From Udeniomyces pyricola (taxonomy: Eukaryota; Basidiomycota; Tremellomycetes; Cystofilobasidiales; Mrakiaceae): a DNA stretch of 64,000 nt. Where the stretch lies: the NCBI GenBank assembly GCA_039545295.1, contig BCIK01000006.1, positions 620,001 to 684,000 of the forward strand. The letters are read 5' to 3'. The position numbers and the translations under genes were made by a program. The notes under the pieces are model-generated. The model ran no database searches and was not told where the DNA came from. It worked only from the letters and a program-made list of their open reading frames with translations. Position 1 is the stretch's first letter. Each line of letters begins with the position of its first letter. Below, in pieces: positions 33,936-47,130 of the stretch.

Positions 33936-36029
33936 ATGAACCGACTTCAACCCCGCACGATCTGGTCCAGGACCTCTGATTCACGCTTCTGTTCTGCAAC
34001 CGACTCCCTTCTCAACGGCAGATCGTTTGCTATTTCCGCCGCTGCGTACCGCCCTACGACGCCTGCTAAGCCCTCCTCCGATCCCCCACCACCTCAACAT
34101 GGCGACAAAAAGCCCATTCAACACGACAAGCCTTGGACGCCACTCAACCTTCCACCAAAATCCTCCGCCGTTCCTTCGGACAGCTTGCCTGACAACCCAT
34201 CTTCTTTCTCGCCAGTTTCTGTACCCCCCAAGACAACTCCCACCGTCTCCACCCCACGAGCAGATGTCAACTCCTCATCGTCCCGGCCATTCCCTACTGT
34301 CGAGAAACAGGCGCGTTACCAAGACGTCATGCTCGCCGCGCCATGGCCGACGCCTGACTCGGATCGGATCGACCCTAGGGCGCGCAAGTTCGTCAGCGAC
34401 ATTTCCGAGCAGGCCAAAGAGATGACCGAGTCATCCGTTTGGGACCAAGTTTCCATTCTATCCCAGTACCCTTCGATCCACACATATGAGGGCGAGCAAG
34501 TCCGTCGTCGAGAGCTTGGCTGGGGTCGGGTCTGGAAAGCGGGAGCCGTCGCCGTCGTTGGGTCAACTTTCTTCTTCTGGCTGGGAGCTTGGGAGACCAA
34601 TTGGGAGAGCGCATACAACGCCTATAGGCAGCGTAGAGCTGAACTTGCTGCACTAGCTCAATCTCCGTCTCTGTCCCCGGCTTTGGAATCTCCCGACCTC
34701 ACCAACCTGCCCTCGGCTGAGAATTCTACAGTACCCATCGCCGGCCGTCTACCAGACCCTAGTGCTCCGACTCTCGATGCCAACTTGTCCTCCTACGCCG
34801 GTACCGTTGCATTTGTCCTTCTCCTGACAGCTATCCCAATCCTCACCGGAACCTCTCGCAACCGTCTCGTTTCGCCCAGTCCTGGCTCGTCGCCTTTCCG
34901 CCATCTCGACGCCTTCATCGTTCGCCGACCACGTCTACGCGATCTGCGGTTTCATCTGCTTCAAGTCCCTTGGAAGTTCAAGCCGGGAGCCATGTGGGGG
35001 TCCGCCTTTTCGCACGCAAGCAGTGTCCAAGCCAAGCGTCAAGGCACGCTCTTTGGTCTCTTTGGACTCGCCGCTTGGGAGTTCCTCCGAGAGCGCGACG
35101 CCAAGCTCAACAAGGAGACGCTGCCATCTCAATCGACGACGGTCTATCATTTCCTCAGTTTCGTCCTTGCTGCCGCTTCGATTTCGTCCTTCATTCTCAC
35201 CGCCCAAACGTCCCTTGTTGCCCTCCCCCACCTCGCTCGAACTCTCATCCAAGCGTTCCGAACGCCCTCCCGCCTTCTCGACCCAAAGCTCTACAGCATG
35301 ATTCGAATCACCTCGCTTCCGCCTATGGCTACGGCCCCTCACCTAGCTGTCTCCAGGACTAAGCTTCTCTTCCCGACTGGTCACCCTTACGCTGTCGAGA
35401 GCGGGGTTCTCTATCACAGCGGCTTCGGCCAAGTTGTCGGAGCCTGCGTCGGGATCGCCCTCCTCCAAGCCGCTACTATGCTCGCCTCTGAACCTCCTTC
35501 TCCTTCTTCTGCCTCTGAGGGGGAAGAAGTCGTTATCAACGAGATCGAAGTGACAGCGAGTGGTCCCAAAGCGGTGACAATCCGAGGGTCGCAACCACCG
35601 CAAGTCGAAGATATCGTCAAGGGTACCCTCGGTATCTGTGGACTTGGCTGGCTCGGAAGGGAGATTCTCATCATCAACTCCAAGAAGACCAAGTCGTACC
35701 TCCCGCTCGGGGGCCTTCCAGGGTTCGCCTTTGGCTGCGCTTACTACTTTGCCAACGTACGTTTCTCCAACGCACACAAACATACACCTTTTTTGCTATT
35801 GTTTATACCCTTGATCAATGCTGACCATCCTTTTCTCTTGTCCTACCTGATGCCATGTCATCCGTATCACCTCCCATCTCACATCGCCTTTTCTTCTCCT
35901 CTGTAGGACTCCATCTGGACTTGGGCTCGTCGATCCGCTGATTACTGGGCCGGACCAATCTTCCAAATGAACCCTCCTTCCGTCATCTCGCCTGCCCAAT
36001 CACCCAACTCTGGAAACGAGCGACGCTAG
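33936..36029 (+). CDS. Predicted mitochondrial multi-pass membrane protein, unknown function
   Basis: 647 residues from exons 33936..35756 and 35907..36029. The N-terminus MNRLQPRTIWSRTSDSRFCS is Arg/Ser-rich without acids, as in matrix-targeting peptides, and is followed by a Pro-rich linker to about residue 130. Hydrophobic helices are seen at AVAVVGSTFFFWLGAW (~210), GTVAFVLLLTAIPILTG (~290), FLSFVLAAASISSFILTA (~407), GFGQVVGACVGIALLQAA (~500) and LPGFAFGCAYYFAN (~600). A conserved-looking block RARKFVSDISEQAKEM precedes the first helix. I do not recognise a family. Inner mitochondrial membrane is the inferred site. An upstream ORF in the same frame has no ATG, and a 5'UTR intron (33844..33921) is likely, so the ATG at 33936 is the best start. 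Confidence 0.75.
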
Positions 36030-36611
36030 CTCTCGTTCTCAAGCCGAGCATTCAACTATAGATATCTGTTGCACTGCACTTCCTTCCCCCCCCCCCCTTC
36101 TTTCCCCCTCCTTCTATCCCCTCTTAATTCCGGCTCGCTTCATCACTGCGAAAAACACCTTATATTATGCATATCACTCTATTCTTCCTGTGGATATCTC
36201 AGTTGCGTCTTGCCTCTGTATAACCATGTCGCAAACGAAACGATAACTCCACCTTTGGGGATCCACGTATAATCGATGGGAAGCACCCCGATACTGGAAA
36301 CTGAAAAGCGAAAAAAAAAAATGGAGATCAAGACCAAATTCTTACCTTTTTGTGTCGATCAACCTCCCCTTCCAAACCCGTTCCTCACGGACGAAATGAT
36401 AGAGAACCAAGAAAGGCTTCAAGTGTCCGCCTCTTTCTCTCTCTCTGCCCCTCCCCCTTCCCTTTTTCCCTTGGCATTGGGGTACACCTTTTCAGGGATG
36501 AGGATGCGCATCTGCGTACAAATCCATGCATGTGCTCAGAACCCACCACTAGGCGTGCGTGTCATGAAGGGGGTTCATAACCACCAAATCATATATATCT
36601 CAGCCGGTTCT
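36030..36611. other. Convergent 3' flanks of the membrane-protein gene and RPB4
   Basis: 582 bp with a C run near 36088-36098 and an A run near 36311-36320. No exon supported. Confidence 0.6.
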
Positions 36612-38024
36612 CTACTCGTCGTCCTCGGCTTGGTTAGCCCTTCTCCCTCTCACAACGGCAATCTCATCCAACATCCCTTGGAGCCGATCGTCATCAAGCC
36701 TTCCTAACCTGTACCTCGAAACAAGCGAGGAAAAGAAACAGCCCGAGTCCATCAAGAGATGGGAAAAGGATCGCTTGATCAGTGTTCGTCTTTCGCGTGT
36801 CAACAAAAGTAAGGGCCATTTGTTCGGGGTGTATGTGAGTGCGAGAAGGGGGAAACGAACGAGGGAATAAGGGATTTAGCTTCCTCGGCTGATTTCGGAC
36901 ATAAGTTCCCGACTTGAGCGATCTCAAACGCCTTGAGGAGACTGTCGTCGCGCGATAAGATGCTGTATCGGGTTGGTCGCATACCGCGGTCGGGTATTAA
37001 GTTATCCGGGGATTGGTAGTAAAAGTCAAGAGAGATGAGCGAGTTTTTTTTTTTGGGGAGTCAATTTGTTTGTGAGCTTGAGAAGACAGGGATCATGCGG
37101 AAGGAAAGGATATAGATCATATGTTGTGGGAGAAGGAAGGAGGGGTAGTAGGGAGATGGAGGGAACGTACACTCGGATATCTCGAGCCACGGATAGGGGC
37201 AAGCCAAACTCTTTGACATGCGATGACGTCTTTTGATAAACTCTGATCATCGACAAGACATCGAGAAGTACAACAAATACACATGCAGAGCACAGACAAA
37301 ACAGCCACAGAGAGAGAGAGAGAGAAAGGTAGAGAATGAGTGCTACAAATTCCTATCCGGCCGCGCATCGTACCTCATCCGATCCCACCTTTCCTTTCCT
37401 TTCCGAGAAACAAAGGAACGCCAAAACGTACGCTGAATCATTCCGACTGTTGTTCTCGCGTTGGGAAAGCAGGAACTGGACCTCTGAGATGAGCAGGCAT
37501 CCCGCGTCATTGAACTCTTTTTTTTTTCGAGAGCAGGAAGAGTGAGTATGAAGAAAGGAGAGCGCAGGCGGGCGACAAAGAGTGAAATAGTCAGCAGACG
37601 GCTATGAGGTATGGCAGTCGGCATGAAGTTTGCCTTGGATATCTCCTGCGGGATATTTCGTGCGGCGGACATGTTACGTCCGATGATAGAAGGCAAGCCA
37701 AAGGGGGAGAGAGAGAGAGGACGCAGCGACGCGACGCGTATGGACGCGTTTGAGGCTCCGCATATATAAGCCTGCGAATCGACGTACCTTCACCAAGCTT
37801 CAACTCTGACGCATCTTCCTGTTCCCTACCCACAGTCCGTCAGGCCAAGGACGAAGAATGCGAGCAAATGACAAGCGAGCACGACGTGATTGGACGGATG
37901 CGGTGTGGTGCGAGGGGAGATTAGGTCAGATCAACGGACCCCAGTGGGCTTTCTGATCGATTGGGAAGTTTGGGTGACCGACTTACGGAGCACCCTTCTT
38001 CTTGACGCGTACTGGAGGAGCCAT
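36612..38024 (-). CDS. RPB4: RNA polymerase II subunit RPB4
   Basis: Forms the Rpb4/7 stalk of RNA polymerase II. Exons 38024..37987, 37825..37788, 37516..37432, 37242..37171, 36962..36861 and 36708..36612; 143 residues, the usual size for the short fungal/animal form without the acidic yeast insertion. Diagnostic blocks: QEDASELKLGE, EFNDAGCLLISEVQFLL, VYQKTSSHVKEF, then SLLKAFEIAQVGNLCPKSAE and EEAKSLIPSL followed by DDDRLQGMLDEI. The exon 5/6 junction TC|G gives the conserved IPSL. The 3' splice site of intron 2 is AAAAAAAAAG, with A instead of pyrimidines before AG. RPB5 lies 22 kb away in the same window. Confidence 0.95.
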
Positions 38025-38880
38025 AGTGTATGATTGTGTGTGGTTTGTTAGACAAGGGAAGGAAGCGAGTGGTGTAGAGGATGAGGATGAGGATGAGGAG
38101 GAGGTGGATATGGATGTGGGAGAAGCGTGGTCGTTTACCACTCACTGTCAGTGGATTCCGTCTGACGATCTGACGCCTGACGTGTCTGACGACGCCAAGA
38201 TAATCGGCTCTTCAATTGTTAGTTGACGTTTCCTGTGGTAATTCACATATTTATATACACCCAACACGCACGTATGTTACGCACAGCTGGCAGTAAGTGA
38301 GAGTAGCTCCAAGACGATTATGCGTTCGCGTTCATATCGAATTTTCACGTTATGTTTGTCATCGTTGTATCACGCTCATTAATCTGATCAGACTGATCAT
38401 CATAAGCATTATGTAAGTTGCAGGCTGCTCTGGATCAAACCCTAGGTGGTGTTCAGGTAAAATATCAAACTCGAGCGGCTCGAGGTTTCGAGGGTACGAT
38501 GTACGTTATGGTGTCGTTGCACGTCGCCAGGTGGAGTATAGGACATGAGACCTAGGATCGAAGCTGCAAGAAATGTGGTGAAGATTTGAAAGTAGATGGA
38601 CCGAGGATAGTCGATAGACGAGCTGTACTGAGGCACGGTTGACTGCATATGTATATAAATATCTACATATATAAATATAACTATATATGTAATATGGGCC
38701 GATAATGATAATCTGAACCGAGGGCGGTCTTCGGGCCGATGATGGCCGCATGATGGGCAAGACGGATGGGCACGGTTCTCGCTGCGCGCGACCCAACTGG
38801 CTTTTTCTGTCAAAGGGTCATCAGCATTCCTTCCTCACTCTCCACGTCACAACGTCCATTTCCCCTTGCTTCTTTCAGCC
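38025..38880. promoter_or_regulatory. Divergent promoter region RPB4 / CYB2
   Basis: 856 bp. An AT-rich block at about 38647-38696 contains several TATA-like stretches (TATATAAATATAAC) but lies 190-240 bp from the CYB2 ATG. A CT-rich stretch directly precedes the CYB2 start. No exon supported. Confidence 0.55.
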
Positions 38881-41613
38881 ATGTTCTCCCGAGCCACCGC
38901 CAGGACCTTCACCACCGTCTCTCGTCCTCATCACTCTGGTTTGCCGACTAGGCTGCCTCCCCCTCCAACTCCGTACTCGCCGTCCTCCTCATCCCGGCGG
39001 TCATTCCATGACTCGCGTTTCCCACCGACAACCCCGGCCCAATCATCCAGCTCCCATCACCCATCCGCTCTCCCTCCCCACAAGCCAAGATCTAATCTCC
39101 TCGGAATCTCTTTAACGACCCTGACAGCAGTGGCTCTTGTCAGTTACCTCATCCTCGAGCCCGTCAACGCCGAGTCGCCCTCTTTTCCATCGTCCGTAGC
39201 TCGCAAGCAACCTTCCGGTCAAAGTCTCATCCCGTACGATGAAGTCCAACGCCACAACACACCTGACGACTGCTGGGTCATCATCTCGGGAAATGTATAC
39301 GACGTCACAGAGTTTCTCGAGAATCACCCAGGGGGGGCAAGGGTCATCATCAAGAACTCTGGCAAGGACGCAACGGTACGTAAGCGATCGCAGGAGTGTC
39401 TCTCTTCTCTTCTCTTTCTCTTTCTTATTTCAAACGATCATCACGAACGAACCGAGAGAACGATTTGCTAAAACCCCGTTGGTTTCTCTTCACGATCTGT
39501 TCACACCCATGTAGAGTCTGTATATGCCGATCCACCCACCAGGCACGATTGAGAACAGCTTGCCCGAAGAAAAGTACCTCGGCCCAGTCGATCCCCTAAC
39601 CTTGCCCAACGAAGCCATGGAAGTCACCCCCGATCAGAAACGGGTCGATGAAGCACGCGCCAACATGCCCAAATTGGGAGCCATGATCAATCTCTATGAC
39701 TTTGAGGTAAGCTTTTGCAGAGGAACCTTTTCTCTAACGATGCGTCATCGTCCAGACAACTTGGTCGGTCGCCGCATGGGACTAAACGGTGGTTTGGCTT
39801 GATCGACTGACCACGTCATTATGGACGGTTTGATCCTCTCTGTGATATGTTTCGCTTCCTGCTCTCATCCTTCAAATCTGGCGCTTTTATCATCTAAACT
39901 CACAGGAGCTCGCAGCCAAGGTTCTCAGCACGACAGCCTGGGCGTACTATTCCAGTGGCGCCGACGATATGCGAACGGTCCACGAGAACGAGAACGCCTT
40001 CCATCGATACTGGTTCCGACCTCGGATCCTCCGGGACGTCACGACCGCCGATATCTCGACAACCATTCTGGGATGCCCGTCTTCTGGTGAGAAGGCATGG
40101 CAGTCGATGGATCGTGTCATAGCGCCCTTTTCCCTTCCTGAATCATGGTAGTTGCTGATCAAGACCCCTCCTGCCTTTCTCTTTGACAGCTCCTTTCTTT
40201 ATCGCACCAGCGGCTATGGCTAGACTAGGTCACCCGGACGGCGAGATGAATCTCACCAGAGGAGCAGGAGCAGAAGGTCAGTTGGATGGTCATTGACACA
40301 TACACTCCATCTCGTTTCCTTCCATGCATGCGATTTGAACTTCGAAGATTAGATTGCTAACCCATCTAACGCATTCACATTTCCGGAACCTGCCTCTTCC
40401 CCCCCCCCCTTCTTTCTCCCATCCTTCCTAAATCCGCTCCAGGAATCATCCAAATCATCTCTGCGAACGCATCCTGCTCGCTCGACGAAATCACCAACGC
40501 CAAAACGACGTCGACCCAACCGCTATTCTACCAGCTGTACCTCGATTGGGATCGGGAGAAGAGCAAAGCGATGGTCGACAAGGTCGATCAACAGTACGGC
40601 GTTAAGGCCATCTTTGTCACTGTCGATAGCGCAGCGACGGGGAACCGAGAACGTGGTAAGTGTTTTTGAGTGTTGCTATGTTGATTGATTGATTGACCAA
40701 TGGGTAGTCTTATGGAAGAGAGTAACTTGGATTGACACTCGTTGTTCAACGTGTTCCCTTCTTCTTCTTCTTCTTCGTCTTGTCAGATCAACGAGCCAAA
40801 GGGGACTTTGACGATGATGTGAGTCTCCCGCTGCTTAGTTCATGAAATATGCATTCCCAGGTTCAGAAACCGCATACTGTTCCTTGACTCCCTCAATTCT
40901 CCTTTGGACTTCGTTGTTTGATATCTCTTCTTCTCATACCGCTCCTGACTCCCCTCTTTTTCTTTTCTTTTTCTCTGTCTGTCTTTCTCTCCTTCTCCCG
41001 CTCTCCCTCCCTTGTTGTACCTCCTCGGTCCCAACTGATTGAAACCCCAAGCAGGACGATTCTTCCTCTGGCAAAGGTGTTGCCAACGCCATCTCTGGCT
41101 ACCAAGCCGCCAACATGACCTGGTCTGACATCACCTGGATCAAACAACGGACTTCGCTCCCTATCGTCATCAAAGGCATCCAATCTGTCGAAGACGTCCT
41201 TCTCGCCGTTGAATCCGGGATCCAAGGCGTCGTTCTCTCCAACCATGGAGGTCGATCGCTCGATCATGCCCCAGCCCCGATCGATATCCTTTACGAGCTT
41301 CGGGCGACGCATCCAGAGGTGTTTGATCAGATCGAAGTGTTTACGGATGGAGGTATTCGGAGGGGGACGGATGTGGTGAAGAGTTTGGCGTTGGGAGCCA
41401 AAGCGGTTGGGTTGGGGAGGACGTTTTTGTATGCGAACGGAACGTATGGCGAGGAAGGCGTGAGGAAAGCAATCCAAAGTAAGTTTTGGGAATCATACTT
41501 TTTTCTTCTTCTTCTTTTTTTTTTGCCTTCCTTCCGTTCTTCGCTACGGAGAGAGGTTGAGCAAGAGACCTCTTGTGGCTGGTATGCATCATAACTGACA
41601 TGTGTTTTCTCTT

Positions 41614-41646
<33 letters not shown>

Positions 41647-41845
41647 TCTGTTTCCCATCTCTTGTCCCTTCCTTATCCCTCCACCTACCTTCTCCACCTC
41701 GTCCCAACCCACTCAATCAGTCCTTCACAGAGAGATCATGACGGACCTCAAGTTACTTGGCTGCACGAGCCTTTCCGAACTCAAACCGGAACACGTCCGG
41801 AGGGCCGATTGGGATCCGACATCGATCCCACGAAGGTCGAGTTGA
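38881..41845 (+). CDS. CYB2: L-lactate dehydrogenase (cytochrome), flavocytochrome b2
   Basis: Oxidises L-lactate to pyruvate and passes electrons to cytochrome c in the mitochondrial intermembrane space. Exons 38881..39375, 39515..39706, 39906..40086, 40190..40276, 40443..40655, 40787..40818, 41055..41478 and 41721..41845; 582 residues. Bipartite presequence: Arg/Ser-rich residues 1-70, then the hydrophobic stop-transfer helix [18 protein letters not shown] (79-95). Cytochrome b5 domain about 117-190 with haem ligand His149 in ENHPGG and a second His in MPIHPPG. FMN-dependent TIM barrel from about 215: [39 protein letters not shown], the active-site [12 protein letters not shown] (His464, Arg467), [12 protein letters not shown] and [11 protein letters not shown]. 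All phases agree. The reaction follows from the family. Confidence 0.96.
41608..41651 (+). repeat. (TC)n(TG)n microsatellite in CYB2 last intron
   Basis: A CT dinucleotide run passes directly into a GT dinucleotide run within intron 41479..41720, sense strand pyrimidine then TG. Confidence 0.85.
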
Positions 41846-42527
41846 TCCTCTTACTATAAGACCATTGTACTGATACATAGGTAGGTGTGCGTATGTGGAT
41901 ACGTATGGATTAGGCTAGGAGGGAGAGAGGATGGAGATGTCACTCTGTTCAGCGTGAGAAGCAGCAGCAAGTCAATTCGAGTACTATAATATGGAAGTGT
42001 TAGATGATCATGAAGGCGGCATCTTTGAAAACCGCCAAGGTCCCACCCAGATCGACCAATGCGACAGGTCGACTTGCACTAGGTTGTATGGCATGATTTA
42101 TTTATTTTTTGTTTTTTGTTTTTATTTTGGATCGTTGGCGAGCAATACGTTTCTCATATATATATAAGGGATATACAGAAGAGAAGAAGGAGAATAAGAA
42201 ACGTGAAGAAAGAAGAAGAAGAAAAAGGGGAAAAAGGAGGGCAAATTAAAGAGAACTAGAAGAAAAGATCCGGGGATTGGAAGAATCTCACTCGCCACGT
42301 CACAAAGACACATCTCACTGTACCACTACAAGCCGAAGAGAAGACAAGACGCGACAAATAACCAAAACAGGGAAGAAGGACAAGAAACAGAAAGAAATGA
42401 CAAGATTGGTTTGCGCCAGAGCCCTAAGCTTCTAACCGTGCCCTGCAAGACCCTCTCGATCCTTTCCTCTACCGATCCCTTGCATCGCACCTTTTACAGC
42501 GATCAGGATGTCAGTTCATCTTCTCGC
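41846..42527. other. Convergent 3' flanks of CYB2 and the RRM gene
   Basis: 682 bp, with T-rich (42099-42129) and AG-rich (42175-42265) stretches. No exon supported. Confidence 0.6.
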
Positions 42528-45500
42528 TCAAAATCCAAACGCCTTCTTGACCCTAGCTCCAAATCGGCCTGACCCATGGTCATCCCCACCGACTGTCGCC
42601 GACGTCGCTCCGCCATCGACCTGCTTCTGCCACGCTGCCGCTTCCCCCTCACTTCCTCCCTCACTTCCTCCCTCTGGAACCTGCCTCTGTGTCTGCGGGG
42701 ATGGCCTAAGGCGAGGTGGCAACCGCGCCGCCGTCGTCATTGGCTCTTCCGCCCCGCCGTGGTTAGAGTTGTGCTCCTCGTCTTGACCGCTGTTGCCTCC
42801 CCTACCACCGCCAATGATCCCGACCGAAGGATCACGTTGACCATATTCGTTCGCTCCAACGTATCCAGAGAGAGAAGAGAGCGAACCACTAGCGGTGATG
42901 CCCCTTCCTGCGCCATCAATGCTCAACCGCGCACTCTTTCGAACGCTCGGGCTGTCGGAAGCCGAATTGGAGCCCGTAGCTTGGTTGGTCTGGTTGCTTT
43001 CGTTTCCGTTATTCGAACCATCCTCGAGGGCACTCTCGTTGGTCGTGATTCCATGCTGATTGTCACCGAATCGCTCATCCCCAGTGATAGCAGTAGAACC
43101 TCTCGTGGGCGTCTCGTCGGGCCCATGATTTCTCAACCCAGAGTTAGGCGACGGCGACCTCGCTCGCTTGCGGGTCGAATCGCTCTTCGTCCCGGGCGTC
43201 GTAGTTGAAGGGGTCGGAGGTTGGACGGGAGCGATCAAGGGCGGTTGCTGGAACGACGTGGAGAAGGAAGATGGGACCACGTATTCCGGACCAGGCTGAT
43301 CGAGACGGGAGAGATCAAAGCCGGCAGGGACGGGAGGTAGCACTGATAGAAGACGACGGCAACACGAAGCGGAAGGCAGCAGAAGAAAAAATGGATGGGA
43401 TAAGAAAGAAGAAGGGAAAGGGACCGGAAAAGATGAACAAACCAACGTTAGGCCACGAGCCTGACAGAGCCGACCCCTTGGTCTCTGATCTCCTTTGTAG
43501 ACATAAAGCGAATGAATAAGTCTCACCTCCGGCAGGACCAGGATTAATCCGAGCGCGATGGGCTAGGTTCTCAATGAGGGAAAGACTGGAAGCGATCTTG
43601 TCGTCGTCCTTGGCAAGTCGTTCAACAAGCCTTTGAGTGGTGTACAAACGCATACATCCAGCGAAAGCAATGGATCGGGACATGTGCCATGTCAGCATTC
43701 TATCAGCAGGAAACATTCATCACTCACGAGTTCCCAAACCACAAGGTATGGACGAGCAAACAAAGCCGGTTTGACGAACCTTTGAGTAGTTCCCGCCCGC
43801 ATTTGACGCTCCAAGCCATCCTTCTTAGCCTCGTCCAACCTCCTCCTCAGCGCGCTCAACTCGGCTTCCTGATCTCTCTCCTTCCTCTCCGCCGCCTTCC
43901 TGATCTCGGTCAATTCGTGTGCGGCTCTTGAAGCTGCCGCGGTTGCTGCGGCCAGATTGGCTTCGGCTTCGGCCAGTCGAGACTGAAGATCGGTCGCTGA
44001 CCCAGGAGGGCCCGGAGCGGATCCGTTGGGGGGTCCAGTCGGCACAAAAGGTGGCGCTTGAGGGTTTGGAGCGAGGTTGCTACCTGGCGGATAGATGGGG
44101 AGAGGTTGCGAAGAGGGTGCATTTGCGTATGAAGACATGTGCGACGAAGCGTATGGGTTTGGCTCGGTCGAAGCCGAGCGGAACTCCCGGGAAGATTGAT
44201 GCTCGAGCGTTCGAGGAGGAGGAGGAGCTCCGTTGTATCCTGATGTATGCGGGTGTGCTGAGGAAGGAGCATTGGAACCGGAGTGACTGCCGCTGTGAGA
44301 AGACAACTCGCGACCCATGGGAGGTGGATGGTTCGGATCATGATGCGGCGGGTACGATGACATGGCATGGTCGCGCGAAGAAGGAGAAAAAAGATGCTGG
44401 GATGGAGGAGGCTGATGATGTTGCTGATGCTGATGTGAAAACTGCTGGGGTGGATGCTGCTGTAACTGAGACGACTGATGATGATGAGGGTGCTGCTGTT
44501 GCTGCTGCTGCGGGTATGAGGATCCGGGACCCCCTGGAGACAACGGTCCAAACTGATGAGGAGACTTGGAAAACTCGGACTGTCCATATGGCTGTCTCGC
44601 TCCATCGTGGGAAGCCGTCGGCGAGCGGCTTCGTGCTCCGGCGGCATCGGCAGGCGCTCCCGCTGCGAGCTTGTTGGCAGATCGGTGGGCGTTCTGTCCT
44701 GGCTTAGGTGCGGCCTCTGGTCCAGTATTGACCATGAGCTGACGTGCTACCGGAAGCGTACCTGAAAGAGATATGTCATATAAAACACAATCATTGAGAA
44801 GAAAACCAAAACATTTCGTTGAGTGAGATCTACGCGCGGCGGATCGGGACCGGAACGCAGACTCACTTCTGGGAGTGAAAGCTCTTCCGACTCGACCTCG
44901 AGCGAATTCGACATGGCCCTACAGGATTAAAGAAAAAATGACCGTGAGTGACCTTTTCAGACGACCTAGTCCATGAACAAGGCAGACAGTGAGGCGAGAG
45001 ACGACCAGTCATCGGGCAAAGCGGGATCGAGTGTTTTCAGCCGCCTGGATGTTGACTTCGGGGAAGCTGTGTCGACTTACAGGTGTGACAGCACTGGTCT
45101 CGAGACCTGGAGGGATAGCGGCCGAGGCTGAAGGCTTCTTGAGCATCTCGGCGGCCTCACGGGCAGCTTGGGGCATGAGGAAAGAGATGATGGTGAAATG
45201 AGGGTTGTCGGTCCCCGAGGATCCGTTGCGGATTGAGGTCACTGTTCCGATGCGCTTGACCATGCCAAACACCATACCACCCGTTCGATGGGTCTCGGGC
45301 ACTGAAACGTGAAAGAGCAGTGAAAGTGAGGCGAGATGACGGGTTCAACGTAGACAGACCAGCACGAGGCAAAACGCAAAGCAAGAAGGCGGGTTAGTGA
45401 GGCTTGTGTTGATAGATCGATCCAAGAGCACGGGCAAGGAGCAAGCTGCGTGCGCAAGGCATTGGCTATTGCGGCGTGAATAAAACGTCCAATGCGTACA

Positions 45501-45723
45501 GTTGGAGACGAAGACCTGAAACACATCCACAAAGGATGATCAGAGACAATGTGTGGTTGAGTTAGTCATTGTGAGATGAGGCGTGTATGCATACGCGAGG
45601 TCAAGGCGGAGAGAGCCAGAAGGAAAGGTAACGCCGTACCGAACGAGCTTGCCATTCGCTGTCGTCCATGTCTTCGGACAAGAGTTCGGCCTTGCGGTCG
45701 GGTGCTGGCTGTGGAACGGCCAT
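42528..45723 (-). CDS. RRM-type RNA-binding protein with Gln/His/Pro-rich region and coiled coil
   Basis: 757 residues from seven exons: 45723..45640, 45515..45500, 45301..45081, 44918..44867, 44761..43780, 43630..43527, 43342..42528. A single divergent RRM lies at about residues 27-105: RNP2-like VFVSNLP, helix GGMVFGMVKRIGTVTSI, RNP1-like strand PHFTIISF, then helix MPQAAREAAEMLKK. RNP2 is split, because VFVSN comes from a 16-nt micro-exon. Next is GHVEFARGRVGRAFTPRS, then about 250 residues of Gln/His/Pro/Ser low complexity (YPQQQQQQHPHHH, PSSRDHAMSSYPPHHDPN). A coiled coil follows at about 370-440 (RLAEAEANLAAATAAASRAA). Basic and disordered sequence (RKRARSPSP) runs to the end. Exon 1 and the micro-exon are inferred from frame and motif. 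Probably a cytoplasmic or granule RNA-binding protein; no named orthologue recognised. Confidence 0.75.
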
Positions 45724-46074
45724 GGGAGGAATGGGAAGGGGAAGGATGCGGTGTGGAAGAGGGAAGGGGACGGATAGGGTCGTGAGGGAGCAGGCAAGAG
45801 CTGGAGGAGGAAAGAAACAAGGGGGGGCGGGGGGGGCGCGGTTGGACGCGGACTGTAGTATTGGAGCGGGAATTGTTATAAGTAAATATACAGTTTAAAT
45901 TGATGAATAAATCATCAATTGTCAATGAGAAAGCAGTCTCCTTCTTGGACTCCTTTCCTTCGACACGTCGGCTGCAGCATCGATCACGCGCACGTCCAAG
46001 CCATTCATCGACTCATCTTCCCGCATCATATATCATCATCAATCATCCTACCCAGCCATCATCCATCGCCAGCC
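45724..46074. promoter_or_regulatory. Divergent promoter RRM gene / BET3
   Basis: 351 bp. Two G runs (45826-45840) lie on the plus strand, so C runs on the RRM sense strand. The BET3-proximal half is CAT/ATC-rich. No exon supported. Confidence 0.5.

Positions 46075-47130
<1,056 letters not shown>

Noticed and set aside
43919..44707. 262-codon plus-strand ORF opposite the RRM gene
   Set aside because: Antisense shadow of the Gln/His/Pro-rich exon; the minus strand has consistent exons, motifs and splice phases.
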